Below, in pieces: positions 14,447 to 28,400 of a DNA stretch of 64,000 nt. Both the position numbers and the translations under genes were made by a program. How positions within the stretch are numbered: position 1 is the first letter of the stretch; the number at the start of each line of letters is the position of its first letter. The notes under the pieces are model-generated. The model saw only the letters and a list, made by a program, of their open reading frames with translations. It was not told the origin of the DNA and ran no database searches. The stretch spans positions 19,426,818 through 19,490,817 of the forward strand of contig CM037471.1 of assembly GCA_021014325.1 (NCBI GenBank), written 5' to 3'. Origin of the DNA: Plazaster borealis. Its lineage: Eukaryota; Echinodermata; Asteroidea; Forcipulatida; Labidiasteridae.

Positions 14447-15821
14447 TTGTGCAAATCCTGCATTATTCTGAGGGTGATTTGGCCGTGCTTACTTTGTGTT
14501 TCTCTCTTTGACTGCTTTGTGCACCAAAATCCCATTGAACATGCTTCTGGGGAGCATTCTGAGTACCCCCGCTTGCTGGTCGTTTCCGGTATGGAGATGG
14601 CACTAGGCGGCCATAAAATGTTGATTTTCGGATTCAGGGATATGAGAGGCAGAGTTTGATATAAATTTTGTTTCTCTAGCAGGCTTAGTTCAGGAGTTAT
14701 TGTCAAACATAGCGCAGAATTTGTTTCAAACCGATATTCGGCAGGTATTTATGTCTTGCATGTGTACGTGTACATACGTAGCCCCCAGTTGGTGGCGGTA
14801 GTAACCCTACTCCCTGGCCGCTCGCCTCGCCTACAAAATGGTCACAGAAACGAAACTAGGACGAGAAGAGAGCCCTTGAGATAGGCTTTCCAATGGTATA
14901 AAACTTGTGCAAATCCTGCATTATTCTGAGGGTGATTTGGCCGTGCTTACTTTGTGTTTCTCTCTTTGACTGCTTTGTGCACCAAAATCCCATTGAACAT
15001 GCTTCTGGGGAGCATTCTGAGTACCCGCGCTTGCTGGTCGTTTCCGGTATGGAGATGGCACTAGGCGGCCATAAAATGTTGATTTTCGGATTCAGGGATA
15101 TGAGAGGCAGAGTTTGATATAAATTTTGTTTCTCTAGCAGGCTTAGTTCAGGAGTTATTGTCAAACATAGCGCAGAATTTGTTTCAAACCGATATTCGGC
15201 AGGTATTTATGTCTTGCATGTGTATGTATGTACATACGTAGCCCCAGTTGGTGGCGGTAGTAACCCTACTCCCTGGCCGCTCGCCTCGCCTACAAAATGG
15301 TCACAGAAACGAAACTAGGACGAGAAGAGAGCCCTTGAGATAGGCTTTCCAATGGTATAAAACTTGTGCAAATCCTGCATTATTCTGAGGGTGATTTGGC
15401 CGTGCTTACTTTGTGTTTCTCTCTTTGACTGCTTTGTGCACCAAAATCCCATTGAACATGCTTCTGGGGAGCATTCTGAGTACCCCCGCTTGCTGGTCGT
15501 TTCCGGTATGGAGATGGCACTAGGCGGCCATAAAATGTTGATTTTCGGATTCAGGGATATGAGAGGCAGAGTTTGATATAAATTTTGTTTCTCTAGCAGG
15601 CTTAGTTCAGGAGTTATTGTCAAACATAGCGCAGAATTTGTTTCAAACCGATATTCGGCAGGTATTTATGTCTTGCATGTGTACGTGTACATACGTAGCC
15701 CCCAGTTGGTGGCGGTAGTAACCCTACTCCCTGGCCGCTCGCCTCGCCTACAAAATGGTCACAGAAACGAAACTAGGACGAGAAGAGAGCCCTTGAGATA
15801 GGCTTTCCAATGGTATAAAAC

Positions 15822-16263
15822 TTGTGCAAATCCTGCATTATTCTGAGGGTGATTTGGCCGTGCTTTGACTGCTTTGTGCACCAAAATCCCATTGAACATG
15901 CTTCTGGGGAGCATTCTGAGTACCCCCGCTTGCTGGTCGTTTCCGGTATGGAGATGGCACTAGGCGGCCATAAAATGTTGATTTTCGGATTCAGGGATAT
16001 GAGAGGCAGAGTTTGATATAAATTTTGTTTCTCTAGCAGGCTTAGTTCAGGAGTTATTGTCAAACATAGCGCAGAATTTGTTTCAAACCGATATTCGGCA
16101 GGTATTTATGTCTTGCATGTGTACGTATGTACATACGTAGCCCCCAGTTGGTGGCGGTAGTAACCCTACTCCCTGGCCGCTCGCCTCGCCTACAAAATGG
16201 TCACAGAAACGAAACTAGGACGAGAAGAGAGCCCTTGAGATAGGCTTTCCAATGGTATAAAAC
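15822..16263 (+). repeat. Satellite monomer with an 18-bp deletion
   Basis: This unit is 442 bp. It reads ccgtgctttgactgc where the core reads gtgcttacttt, then gtgtttctctct, then ttgactgc. The lost segment lies between two ctt/ttt-rich stretches, which fits slippage or microhomology-mediated deletion. It also carries the long palindromic TACGTA junction near its end. Confidence 0.85.
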
Positions 16264-19200
16264 TTGTGCAAATCCTGCATTATTCTGAGGGTGATTTGGC
16301 CGTGCTTACTTTGTGTTTCTCTCTTTGACTGCTTTGTGCACCAAAATCCCATTGAACATGCTTCTGGGGAGCATTCTGAGTACCCGCGCTTGCTGGTCGT
16401 TTCCGGTATGGAGATGGCACTAGGCGGCCATAAAATGTTGATTTTCGGATTCAGGGATATGAGAGGCAGAGTTTGATATAAATTTTGTTTCTCTAGCAGG
16501 CTTAGTTCAGGAGTTATTGTCAAACATAGCGCAGAATTTGTTTCAAACCGATATTCGGCAGGTATTTATGTCTTGCATGTGTACGTGTACATACGTAGCC
16601 CCAGTTGGTGGCGGTAGTAACCCTACTCCCTGGCCGCTCGCCTCGCCTACAAAATGGTCACAGAAACGAAACTAGGACGAGAAGAGAGCCCTTGAGATAG
16701 GCTTTCCAATGGTATAAAACTTGTGCAAATCCTGCATTATTCTGAGGGTGATTTGGCCGTGCTTACTTTGTGTTTCTCTCTTTGACTGCTTTGTGCACCA
16801 AAATCCCATTGAACATGCTTCTGGGGAGCATTCTGAGTACCCCCGCTTGCTGGTCGTTTCCGGTATGGAGATGGCACTAGGCGGCCATAAAATGTTGATT
16901 TTCGGATTCAGGGATATGAGAGGCAGAGTTTGATATAAATTTTGTTTCTCTAGCAGGCTTAGTTCAGGAGTTATTGTCAAACATAGCGCAGAATTTGTTT
17001 CAAACCGATATTCGGCAGGTATTTATGTCTTGCATGTGTACGTGTACATACGTAGCCCCCAGTTGGTGGCGGTAGTAACCCTACTCCCTGGCCGCTCGCC
17101 TCGCCTACAAAATGGTCACAGAAACGAAACTAGGACGAGAAGAGAGCCCTTGAGATAGGCTTTCCAATGGTATAAAACTTGTGCAAATCCTGCATTATTC
17201 TGAGGGTGATTTGGCCGTGCTTACTTTGTGTTTCTCTCTTTGACTGCTTTGTGCACCAAAATCCCATTGAACATGCTTCTGGGGAGCATTCTGAGTACCC
17301 CCGCTTGCTGGTCGTTTCCGGTATGGAGATGGCACTAGGCGGCCATAAAATGTTGATTTTCGGATTCAGGGATATGAGAGGCAGAGTTTGATATAAATTT
17401 TGTTTCTCTAGCAGGCTTAGTTCAGGAGTTATTGTCAAACATAGCGCAGAATTTGTTTCAAACCGATATTCGGCAGGTATTTATGTCTTGCATGTGTACG
17501 TGTACATACGTAGCCCCCAGTTGGTGGCGGTAGTAACCCTACTCCCTGGCCGCTCGCCTCGCCTACAAAATGGTCACAGAAACGAAACTAGGACGAGAAG
17601 AGAGCCCTTGAGATAGGCTTTCCAATGGTATAAAACTTGTGCAAATCCTGCATTATTCTGAGGGTGATTTGGCCGTGCTTACTTTGTGTTTCTCTCTTTG
17701 ACTGCTTTGTGCACCAAAATCCCATTGAACATGCTTCTGGGGAGCATTCTGAGTACCCCCGCTTGCTGGTCGTTTCCGGTATGGAGATGGCACTAGGCGG
17801 CCATAAAATGTTGATTTTCGGATTCAGGGATATGAGAGGCAGAGTTTGATATAAATTTTGTTTCTCTAGCAGGCTTAGTTCAGGAGTTATTGTCAAACAT
17901 AGCGCAGAATTTGTTTCAAACCGATATTCGGCAGGTATTTATGTCTTGGATGTGTACGTATGTACATACGTAGCCCCAGTTGGTGGCGGTAGTAATCCTA
18001 CTCTATGGCCGCTCGCCTCGCCTACAAAATGGTCACAGAAACGAAACTACAACGAGAAGAGAGCCCTTGAGATAGGCTTTCCAATGGTATAAAACTTGTG
18101 CAAATCCTGCATTATTCTGAGGGTGATTTGGCCGTGCTTACTTTGTGTTTCTCTCTTTGACTGCTTTGTGCACCAAAATCCCATTGAACATGCTTCTGGG
18201 GAGCATTCTGAGTACCCGCGCTTGCTGGTCGTTTCCGGTATGGAGATGGCACTAGGCGGCCATAAAATGTTGATTTTCGGATTCAGGGATATGAGAGGCA
18301 GAGTTTGATATAAATTTTGTTTCTCTAGCAGGCTTAGTTCAGGAGTTATTGTCAAACATAGCGCAGAATTTGTTTCAAACCGATATTCGGCAGGTATTTA
18401 TGTCTTGCATGTGTACGTGTACATACGTAGCCCCAGTTGGTGGCGGTAGTAACCCTACTCCCTGGCCGCTCGCCTCGCCTACAAAATGGTCACAGAAACG
18501 AAACTAGGACGAGAAGAGAGCCCTTGAGATAGGCTTTCCAATGGTATAAAACTTGTGCAAATCCTGCATTATTCTGAGGGTGATTTGGCCGTGCTTACTT
18601 TGTGTTTCTCTCTTTGACTGCTTTGTGCACCAAAATCCCATTGAACATGCTTCTGGGGAGCATTCTGAGTACCCCCGCTTGCTGGTCGTTTCCGGTATGG
18701 AGATGGCACTAGGCGGCCATAAAATGTTGATTTTCGGATTCAGGGATATGAGAGGCAGAGTTTGATATAAATTTTGTTTCTCTAGCAGGCTTAGTTCAGG
18801 AGTTATTGTCAAACATAGCGCAGAATTTGTTTCAAACCGATATTCGGCAGGTATTTATGTCTTGCATGTGTACGTGTACATACGTAGCCCCCAGTTGGTG
18901 GCGGTAGTAACCCTACTCCCTGGCCGCTCGCCTCGCCTACAAAATGGTCACAGAAACGAAACTAGGACGAGAAGAGAGCCCTTGAGATAGGCTTTCCAAT
19001 GGTATAAAACTTGTGCAAATCCTGCATTATTCTGAGGGTGATTTGGCCGTGCTTACTTTGTGTTTCTCTCTTTGACTGCTTTGTGCACCAAAATCCCATT
19101 GAACATGCTTCTGGGGAGCATTCTGAGTACCCCCGCTTGCTGGTCGTTTCCGGTATGGAGATGGCACTAGGCGGCCATAAAATGTTGATTTTCGGATTCA

Positions 19201-22200
19201 GGGATATGAGAGGCAGAGTTTGATATAAATTTTGTTTCTCTAGCAGGCTTAGTTCAGGAGTTATTGTCAAACATAGCGCAGAATTTGTTTCAAACCGATA
19301 TTCGGCAGGTATTTATGTCTTGCATGTGTACGTGTACATACGTAGCCCCCAGTTGGTGGCGGTAGTAACCCTACTCCCTGGCCGCTCGCCTCGCCTACAA
19401 AATGGTCACAGAAACGAAACTAGGACGAGAAGAGAGCCCTTGAGATAGGCTTTCCAATGGTATAAAACTTGTGCAAATCCTGCATTATTCTGAGGGTGAT
19501 TTGGCCGTGCTTACTTTGTGTTTCTCTCTTTGACTGCTTTGTGCACCAAAATCCCATTGAACATGCTTCTGGGGAGCATTCTGAGTACCCCCGCTTGCTG
19601 GTCGTTTCCGGTATGGAGATGGCACTAGGCGGCCATAAAATGTTGATTTTCGGATTCAGGGATATGAGAGGCAGAGTTTGATATAAATTTTGTTTCTCTA
19701 GCAGGCTTAGTTCAGGAGTTATTGTCAAACATAGCGCAGAATTTGTTTCAAACCGATATTCGGCAGGTATTTATGTCTTGCATGTGTACGTGTACATACG
19801 TAGCCCCAGTTGGTGGCGGTAGTAACCCTACTCCCTGGCCGCTCGCCTCGCCTACAAAATGGTCACAGAAACGAAACTAGGACGAGAAGAGAGCCCTTGA
19901 GATAGGCTTTCCAATGGTATAAAACTTGTGCAAATCCTGCATTATTCTGAGGGTGATTTGGCCGTGCTTACTTTGTGTTTCTCTCTTTGACTGCTTTGTG
20001 CACCAAAATCCCATTGAACATGCTTCTGGGGAGCATTCTGAGTACCCCCGCTTGCTGGTCGTTTCCGGTATGGAGATGGCACTAGGCGGCCATAAAATGT
20101 TGATTTTCGGATTCAGGGATATGAGAGGCAGAGTTTGATATAAATTTTGTTTCTCTAGCAGGCTTAGTTCAGGAGTTATTGTCAAACATAGCGCAGAATT
20201 TGTTTCAAACCGATATTCGGCAGGTATTTATGTCTTGCATGTGTACGTGTACATACGTAGCCCCCAGTTGGTGGCGGTAGTAACCCTACTCCCTGGCCGC
20301 TCGCCTCGCCTACAAAATGGTCACAGAAACGAAACTAGGACGAGAAGAGAGCCCTTGAGATAGGCTTTCCAATGGTATAAAACTTGTGCAAATCCTGCAT
20401 TATTCTGAGGGTGATTTGGCCGTGCTTACTTTGTGTTTCTCTCTTTGACTGCTTTGTGCACCAAAATCCCATTGAACATGCTTCTGGGGAGCATTCTGAG
20501 TACCCCCGCTTGCTGGTCGTTTCCGGTATGGAGATGGCACTAGGCGGCCATAAAATGTTGATTTTCGGATTCAGGGATATGAGAGGCAGAGTTTGATATA
20601 AATTTTGTTTCTCTAGCAGGCTTAGTTCAGGAGTTATTGTCAAACATAGCGCAGAATTTGTTTCAAACCGATATTCGGCAGGTATTTATGTCTTGCATGT
20701 GTACGTGTACATACGTAGCCCCCAGTTGGTGGCGGTAGTAACCCTACTCCCTGGCCGCTCGCCTCGCCTACAAAATGGTCACAGAAACGAAACTAGGACG
20801 AGAAGAGAGCCCTTGAGATAGGCTTTCCAATGGTATAAAACTTGTGCAAATCCTGCATTATTCTGAGGGTGATTTGGCCGTGCTTACTTTGTGTTTCTCT
20901 CTTTGACTGCTTTGTGCACCAAAATCCCATTGAACATGCTTCTGGGGAGCATTCTGAGTACCCGCGCTTGCTGGTCGTTTCCGGTATGGAGATGGCACTA
21001 GGCGGCCATAAAATGTTGATTTTCGGATTCAGGGATATGAGAGGCAGAGTTTGATATAAATTTTGTTTCTCTAGCAGGCTTAGTTCAGGAGTTATTGTCA
21101 AACATAGCGCAGAATTTGTTTCAAACCGATATTCGGCAGGTATTTATGTCTTGCATGTGTACGTGTACATACGTAGCCCCCAGTTGGTGGCGGTAGTAAC
21201 CCTACTCCCTGGCCGCTCGCCTCGCCTACAAAATGGTCACAGAAACGAAACTAGGACGAGAAGAGAGCCCTTGAGATAGGCTTTCCAATGGTATAAAACT
21301 TGTGCAAATCCTGCATTATTCTGAGGGTGATTTGGCCGTGCTTACTTTGTGTTTCTCTCTTTGACTGCTTTGTGCACCAAAATCCCATTGAACATGCTTC
21401 TGGGGAGCATTCTGAGTACCCCCGCTTGCTGGTCGTTTCCGGTATGGAGATGGCACTAGGCGGCCATAAAATGTTGATTTTCGGATTCAGGGATATGAGA
21501 GGCAGAGTTTGATATAAATTTTGTTTCTCTAGCAGGCTTAGTTCAGGAGTTATTGTCAAACATAGCGCAGAATTTGTTTCAAACCGATATTCGGCAGGTA
21601 TTTATGTCTTGCATGTGTACGTGTACATACGTAGCCCCCAGTTGGTGGCGGTAGTAACCCTACTCCCTGGCCGCTCGCCTCGCCTACAAAATGGTCACAG
21701 AAACGAAACTAGGACGAGAAGAGAGCCCTTGAGATAGGCTTTCCAATGGTATAAAACTTGTGCAAATCCTGCATTATTCTGAGGGTGATTTGGCCGTGCT
21801 TACTTTGTGTTTCTCTCTTTGACTGCTTTGTGCACCAAAATCCCATTGAACATGCTTCTGGGGAGCATTCTGAGTACCCGCGCTTGCTGGTCGTTTCCGG
21901 TATGGAGATGGCACTAGGCGGCCATAAAATGTTGATTTTCGGATTCAGGGATATGAGAGGCAGAGTTTGATATAAATTTTGTTTCTCTAGCAGGCTTAGT
22001 TCAGGAGTTATTGTCAAACATAGCGCAGAATTTGTTTCAAACCGATATTCGGCAGGTATTTATGTCTTGCATGTGTACGTATGTACATACGTAGCCCCAG
22101 TTGGTGGCGGTAGTAACCCTACTCCTGGCCGCTCGCCTCGCCTACAAAATGGTCACAGAAACGAAACTAGGACGAGAAGAGAGCCCTTGAGATAGGCTTT

Positions 22201-24499
22201 CCAATGGTATAAAACTTGTGCAAATCCTGCATTATTCTGAGGGTGATTTGGCCGTGCTTACTTTGTGTTTCTCTCTTTGACTGCTTTGTGCACCAAAATC
22301 CCATTGAACATGCTTCTGGGGAGCATTCTGAGTACCCGCGCTTGCTGGTCGTTTCCGGTATGGAGATGGCACTAGGCGGCCATAAAATGTTGATTTTCGG
22401 ATTCAGGGATATGAGAGGCAGAGTTTGATATAAATTTTGTTTCTCTAGCAGGCTTAGTTCAGGAGTTATTGTCAAACATAGCGCAGAATTTGTTTCAAAC
22501 CGATATTCGGCAGGTATTTATGTCTTGCATGTGTACGTGTACATACGTAGCCCCAGTTGGTGGCGGTAGTAACCCTACTCCCTGGCCGCTCGCCTCGCCT
22601 ACAAAATGGTCACAGAAACGAAACTAGGACGAGAAGAGAGCCCTTGAGATAGGCTTTCCAATGGTATAAAACTTGTGCAAATCCTGCATTATTCTGAGGG
22701 TGATTTGGCCGTGCTTACTTTGTGTTTCTCTCTTTGACTGCTTTGTGCACCAAAATCCCATTGAACATGCTTCTGGGGAGCATTATGAGTACCGCTTGCT
22801 GGTCGTTTCCGGTATGGAGATGGCACTAGGCGGCCATAAAATGTTGATTTTCGGATTCAGGGATATGAGAGGCAGAGTTTGATATAAATTTTGTTTCTCT
22901 AGCAGGCTTAGTTCAGGAGTTATTGTCAAACATAGCGCAGAATTTGTTTCAAACCGATATTCGGCAGGTATTTATGTCTTGCATGTGTACGTGTACATAC
23001 GTAGCCCCCAGTTGGTGGCGGTAGTAACCCTACTCCCTGGCCGCTCGCCTCGCCTACAAAATGGTCACAGAAACGAAACTAGGACGAGAAGAGAGCCCTT
23101 GAGATAGGCTTTCCAATGGTATAAAACTTGTGCAAATCCTGCATTATTCTGAGGGTGATTTGGCCGTGCTTACTTTGTGTTTCTCTCTTTGACTGCTTTG
23201 TGCACCAAAATCCCATTGAACATGCTTCTGGGGAGCATTCTGAGTACCCCCGCTTGCTGGTCGTTTCCGGTATGGAGATGGCACTAGGCGGCCATAAAAT
23301 GTTGATTTTCGGATTCAGGGATATGAGAGGCAGAGTTTGATATAAATTTTGTTTCTCTAGCAGGCTTAGTTCAGGAGTTATTGTCAAACATAGCGCAGAA
23401 TTTGTTTCAAACCGATATTCGGCAGGTATTTATGTCTTGCATGTGTACGTGTACATACGTAGCCCCCAGTTGGTGGCGGTAGTAACCCTACTCCCTGGCC
23501 GCTCGCCTCGCCTACAAAATGGTCACAGAAACGAAACTAGGACGAGAAGAGAGCCCTTGAGATAGGCTTTCCAATGGTATAAAACTTGTGCAAATCCTGC
23601 ATTATTCTGAGGGTGATTTGGCCGTGCTTACTTTGTGTTTCTCTCTTTGACTGCTTTGTGCACCAAAATCCCATTGAACATGCTTCTGGGGAGCATTCTG
23701 AGTACCCCCGCTTGCTGGTCGTTTCCGGTATGGAGATGGCACTAGGCGGCCATAAAATGTTGATTTTCGGATTCAGGGATATGAGAGGCAGAGTTTGATA
23801 TAAATTTTGTTTCTCTAGCAGGCTTAGTTCAGGAGTTATTGTCAAACATAGCGCAGAATTTGTTTCAAACCGATATTCGGCAGGTATTTATGTCTTGCAT
23901 GTGTACGTGTACATACGTAGCCCCAGTTGGTGGCGGTAGTAACCCTACTCCTGGCCGCTCGCCTCGCCTACAAAATGGTCACAGAAACGAAACTAGGACG
24001 AGAAGAGAGCCCTTGAGATAGGCTTTCCAATGGTATAAAACTTGTGCAAATCCTGCATTATTCTGAGGGTGATTTGGCCGTGCTTACTTTGTGTTTCTCT
24101 CTTTGACTGCTTTGTGCACCAAAATCCCATTGAACATGCTTCTGGGGAGCATTCTGAGTACCCGCGCTTGCTGGTCGTTTCCGGTATGGAGATGGCACTA
24201 GGCGGCCATAAAATGTTGATTTTCGGATTCAGGGATATGAGAGGCAGAGTTTGATATAAATTTTGTTTCTCTAGCAGGCTTAGTTCAGGAGTTATTGTCA
24301 AACATAGCGCAGAATTTGTTTCAAACCGATATTCGGCAGGTATTTATGTCTTGCATGTGTACGTGTACATACGTAGCCCCAGTTGGTGGCGGTAGTAACC
24401 CTACTCCCTGGCCGCTCGCCTCGCCTACAAAATGGTCACAGAAACGAAACTAGGACGAGAAGAGAGCCCTTGAGATAGGCTTTCCAATGGTATAAAACT

Positions 24500-25417
24500 T
24501 GTGCAAATCCTGCATTATTCTGAGGGTGATTTGGCCGTGCTTACTTTGTGTTTCTCTCTTTGACTGCTTTGTGCACAAAAATCCCATTGAACATGCTTCT
24601 GGGGAGCATTCTGAGTACCCCCCCCCTTACTGGTCGTTTCCGGTATGGAGATGGCACTAGGCGGCCATAAAATGTTGATTTTCGGATTCAGGGATATGAG
24701 AGGCAGAGTTTGATATAAATTTTGTTTCTCTAGCAGGCTTAGTTCAGGAGTTATTGTCAAACATAGCGCAGAATTTGTTTCAAACCGATATTCGGCAGGT
24801 ATTTATGTCTTGCATGTGTACGTGTACATACGTAGCCCCCAGTTGGTGGCGGTAGTAACCCTACTCCCTGGCCGCTCGCCTCGCCTACAAAATGGTCACA
24901 GAAACGAAACTAGGACGAGAAGAGAGCCCTTGAGATAGGCTTTCCAATGGTATAAAACTTGTGCAAATCCTGCATTATTCTGAGGGTGATTTGGCCGTGC
25001 TTACTTTGTGTTTCTCTCTTTGACTGCTTTGTGCACCAAAATCCCATTGAACATGCTTCTGGGGAGCATTCTGAGTACCCCCCCCCTTACTGGTCGTTTC
25101 CGGTATGGAGATGGCACTAGGCGGCCATAAAATGTTGATTTTCGGATTCAGGGATATGAGAGGCAGAGTTTGATATAAATTTTGTTTCTCTAGCAGGCTT
25201 AGTTCAGGAGTTATTGTCAAACATAGCGCAGAATTTGTTTCAAACCGATATTCGGCAGGTATTTATGTCTTGCATGTGTACGTGTACATACGTAGCCCCA
25301 GTTGGTGGCGGTAGTAACCCTACTCCCTGGCCGCTCGCCTCGCCTACAAAATGGTCACAGAAACGAAACTAGGACGAGAAGAGAGCCCTTGAGATAGGCT
25401 TTCCAATGGTATAAAAC
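24500..25417 (+). repeat. Two adjacent poly-C variant monomers
   Basis: Two consecutive units carry an expanded C-run (gtacccccccccttactgg near 24616 and 25076) with ttactgg replacing cttgctgg. The first also has the cacaaaaatcc state. A single further unit of this type lies near 44245, about 19 kb away. The adjacent pair looks like a local duplication of one variant. Confidence 0.8.
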
Positions 25418-28400
25418 TTGTGCAAATCCTGCATTATTCTGAGGGTGATTTGGCCGTGCTTACTTTGTGTTTCTCTCTTTGACTGCTTTGTGCACCAAAA
25501 TCCCATTGAACATGCTTCTGGGGAGCATTCTGAGTACCCGCGCTTGCTGGTCGTTTCCGGTATGGAGATGGCACTAGGCGGCCATAAAATGTTGATTTTC
25601 GGATTCAGGGATATGAGAGGCAGAGTTTGATATAAATTTTGTTTCTCTAGCAGGCTTAGTTCAGGAGTTATTGTCAAACATAGCGCAGAATTTGTTTCAA
25701 ACCGATATTCGGCAGGTATTTATGTCTTGCATGTGTACGTGTACATACGTAGCCCCAGTTGGTGGCGGTAGTAACCCTACTCCCTGGCCGCTCGCCTCGC
25801 CTACAAAATGGTCACAGAAACGAAACTAGGACGAGAAGAGAGCCCTTGAGATAGGCTTTCCAATGGTATAAAACTTGTGCAAATCCTGCATTATTCTGAG
25901 GGTGATTTGGCCGTGCTTACTTTGTGTTTCTCTCTTTGACTGCTTTGTGCACCAAAATCCCATTGAACATGCTTCTGGGAAGCATTCTGAGTACCCCCGT
26001 TTGCTGGTCGTTTCCGGTATGGAGATGGCACTAGGCGGCCATAAAATGTTGATTTTCGGATTCAGGGATATGAGAGGCAGAGTTTGATATAAATTTTGTT
26101 TCTCTAGCAGGCTTAGTTCAGGAGTTATTGTCAAACATAGCGCAGAATTTGTTTCAAACCGATATTCGGCAGGTATTTATGTCTTGCATGTGTACGTGTA
26201 CATACGTAGCCCCCAGTTGGTGGCGGTAGTAACCCTACTCCCTGGCCGCTCGCCTCGCCTACAAAATGGTCACAGAAACGAAACTAGGACGAGAAGAGAG
26301 CCCTTGAGATAGGCTTTCCAATGGTATAAAACTTGTGCAAATCCTGCATTATTCTGAGGGTGATTTGGCCGTGCTTACTTTGTGTTTCTCTCTTTGACTG
26401 CTTTGTGCACCAAAATCCCATTGAACATGCTTCTGGGGAGCATTCTGAGTACCCCCGCTTGCTGGTCGTTTCCGGTATGGAGATGGCACTAGGCGGCCAT
26501 AAAATGTTGATTTTCGGATTCAGGGATATGAGAGGCAGAGTTTGATATAAATTTTGTTTCTCTAGCAGGCTTAGTTCAGGAGTTATTGTCAAACATAGCG
26601 CAGAATTTGTTTCAAACCGATATTCGGCAGGTATTTATGTCTTGCATGTGTACGTGTACATACGTAGCCCCCAGTTGGTGGCGGTAGTAACCCTACTCCC
26701 TGGCCGCTCGCCTCGCCTACAAAATGGTCACAGAAACGAAACTAGGACGAGAAGAGAGCCCTTGAGATAGGCTTTCCAATGGTATAAAACTTGTGCAAAT
26801 CCTGCATTATTCTGAGGGTGATTTGGCCGTGCTTACTTTGTGTTTCTCTCTTTGACTGCTTTGTGCACCAAAATCCCATTGAACATGCTTCTGGGGAGCA
26901 TTCTGAGTACCCGCGCTTGCTGGTCGTTTCCGGTATGGAGATGGCACTAGGCGGCCATAAAATGTTGATTTTCGGATTCAGGGATATGAGAGGCAGAGTT
27001 TGATATAAATTTTGTTTCTCTAGCAGGCTTAGTTCAGGAGTTATTGTCAAACATAGCGCAGAATTTGTTTCAAACCGATATTCGGCAGGTATTTATGTCT
27101 TGCATGTGTACGTGTACATACGTAGCCCCCAGTTGGTGGCGGTAGTAACCCTACTCCCTGGCCGCTCGCCTCGCCTACAAAATGGTCACAGAAACGAAAC
27201 TAGGACGAGAAGAGAGCCCTTGAGATAGGCTTTCCAATGGTATAAAACTTGTGCAAATCCTGCATTATTCTGAGGGTGATTTGGCCGTGCTTACTTTGTG
27301 TTTCTCTCTTTGACTGCTTTGTGCACCAAAATCCCATTGAACATGCTTCTGGGGAGCATTCTGAGTACCCCCGCTTGCTGGTCGTTTCCGGTATGGAGAT
27401 GGCACTAGGCGGCCATAAAATGTTGATTTTCGGATTCAGGGATATGAGAGGCAGAGTTTGATATAAATTTTGTTTCTCTAGCAGGCTTAGTTCAGGAGTT
27501 ATTGTCAAACATAGCGCAGAATTTGTTTCAAACCGATATTCGGCAGGTATTTATGTCTTGCATGTGTACGTGTACATACGTAGCCCCCAGTTGGTGGCGG
27601 TAGTAACCCTACTCCTGGCCGCTCGCCTCGCCTACAAAATGGTCACAGAAACGAAACTAGGACGAGAAGAGAGCCCTTGAGATAGGCTTTCCAATGGTAT
27701 AAAACTTGTGCAAATCCTGCATTATTCTGAGGGTGATTTGGCCGTGCTTACTTTGTGTTTCTCTCTTTGACTGCTTTGTGCACCAAAATCCCATTGAACA
27801 TGCTTCTGGGGAGCATTCTGAGTACCCCCGCTTGCTGGTCGTTTCCGGTATGGAGATGGCACTAGGCGGCCATAAAATGTTGATTTTCGGATTCAGGGAT
27901 ATGAGAGGCAGAGTTTGATATAAATTTTGTTTCTCTAGCAGGCTTAGTTCAGGAGTTATTGTCAAACATAGCGCAGAATTTGTTTCAAACCGATATTCGG
28001 CAGGTATTTATGTCTTGCATGTGTACGTGTACATACGTAGCCCCCAGTTGGTGGCGGTAGTAACCCTACTCCCTGGCCGCTCGCCTCGCCTACAAAATGG
28101 TCACAGAAACGAAACTAGGACGAGAAGAGAGCCCTTGAGATAGGCTTTCCAATGGTATAAAACTTGTGCAAATCCTGCATTATTCTGAGGGTGATTTGGC
28201 CGTGCTTACTTTGTGTTTCTCTCTTTGACTGCTTTGTGCACCAAAATCCCATTGAACATGCTTCTGGGGAGCATTCTGAGTACCCCCGCTTGCTGGTCGT
28301 TTCCGGTATGGAGATGGCACTAGGCGGCCATAAAATGTTGATTTTCGGATTCAGGGATATGAGAGGCAGAGTTTGATATAAATTTTGTTTCTCTAGCAGG

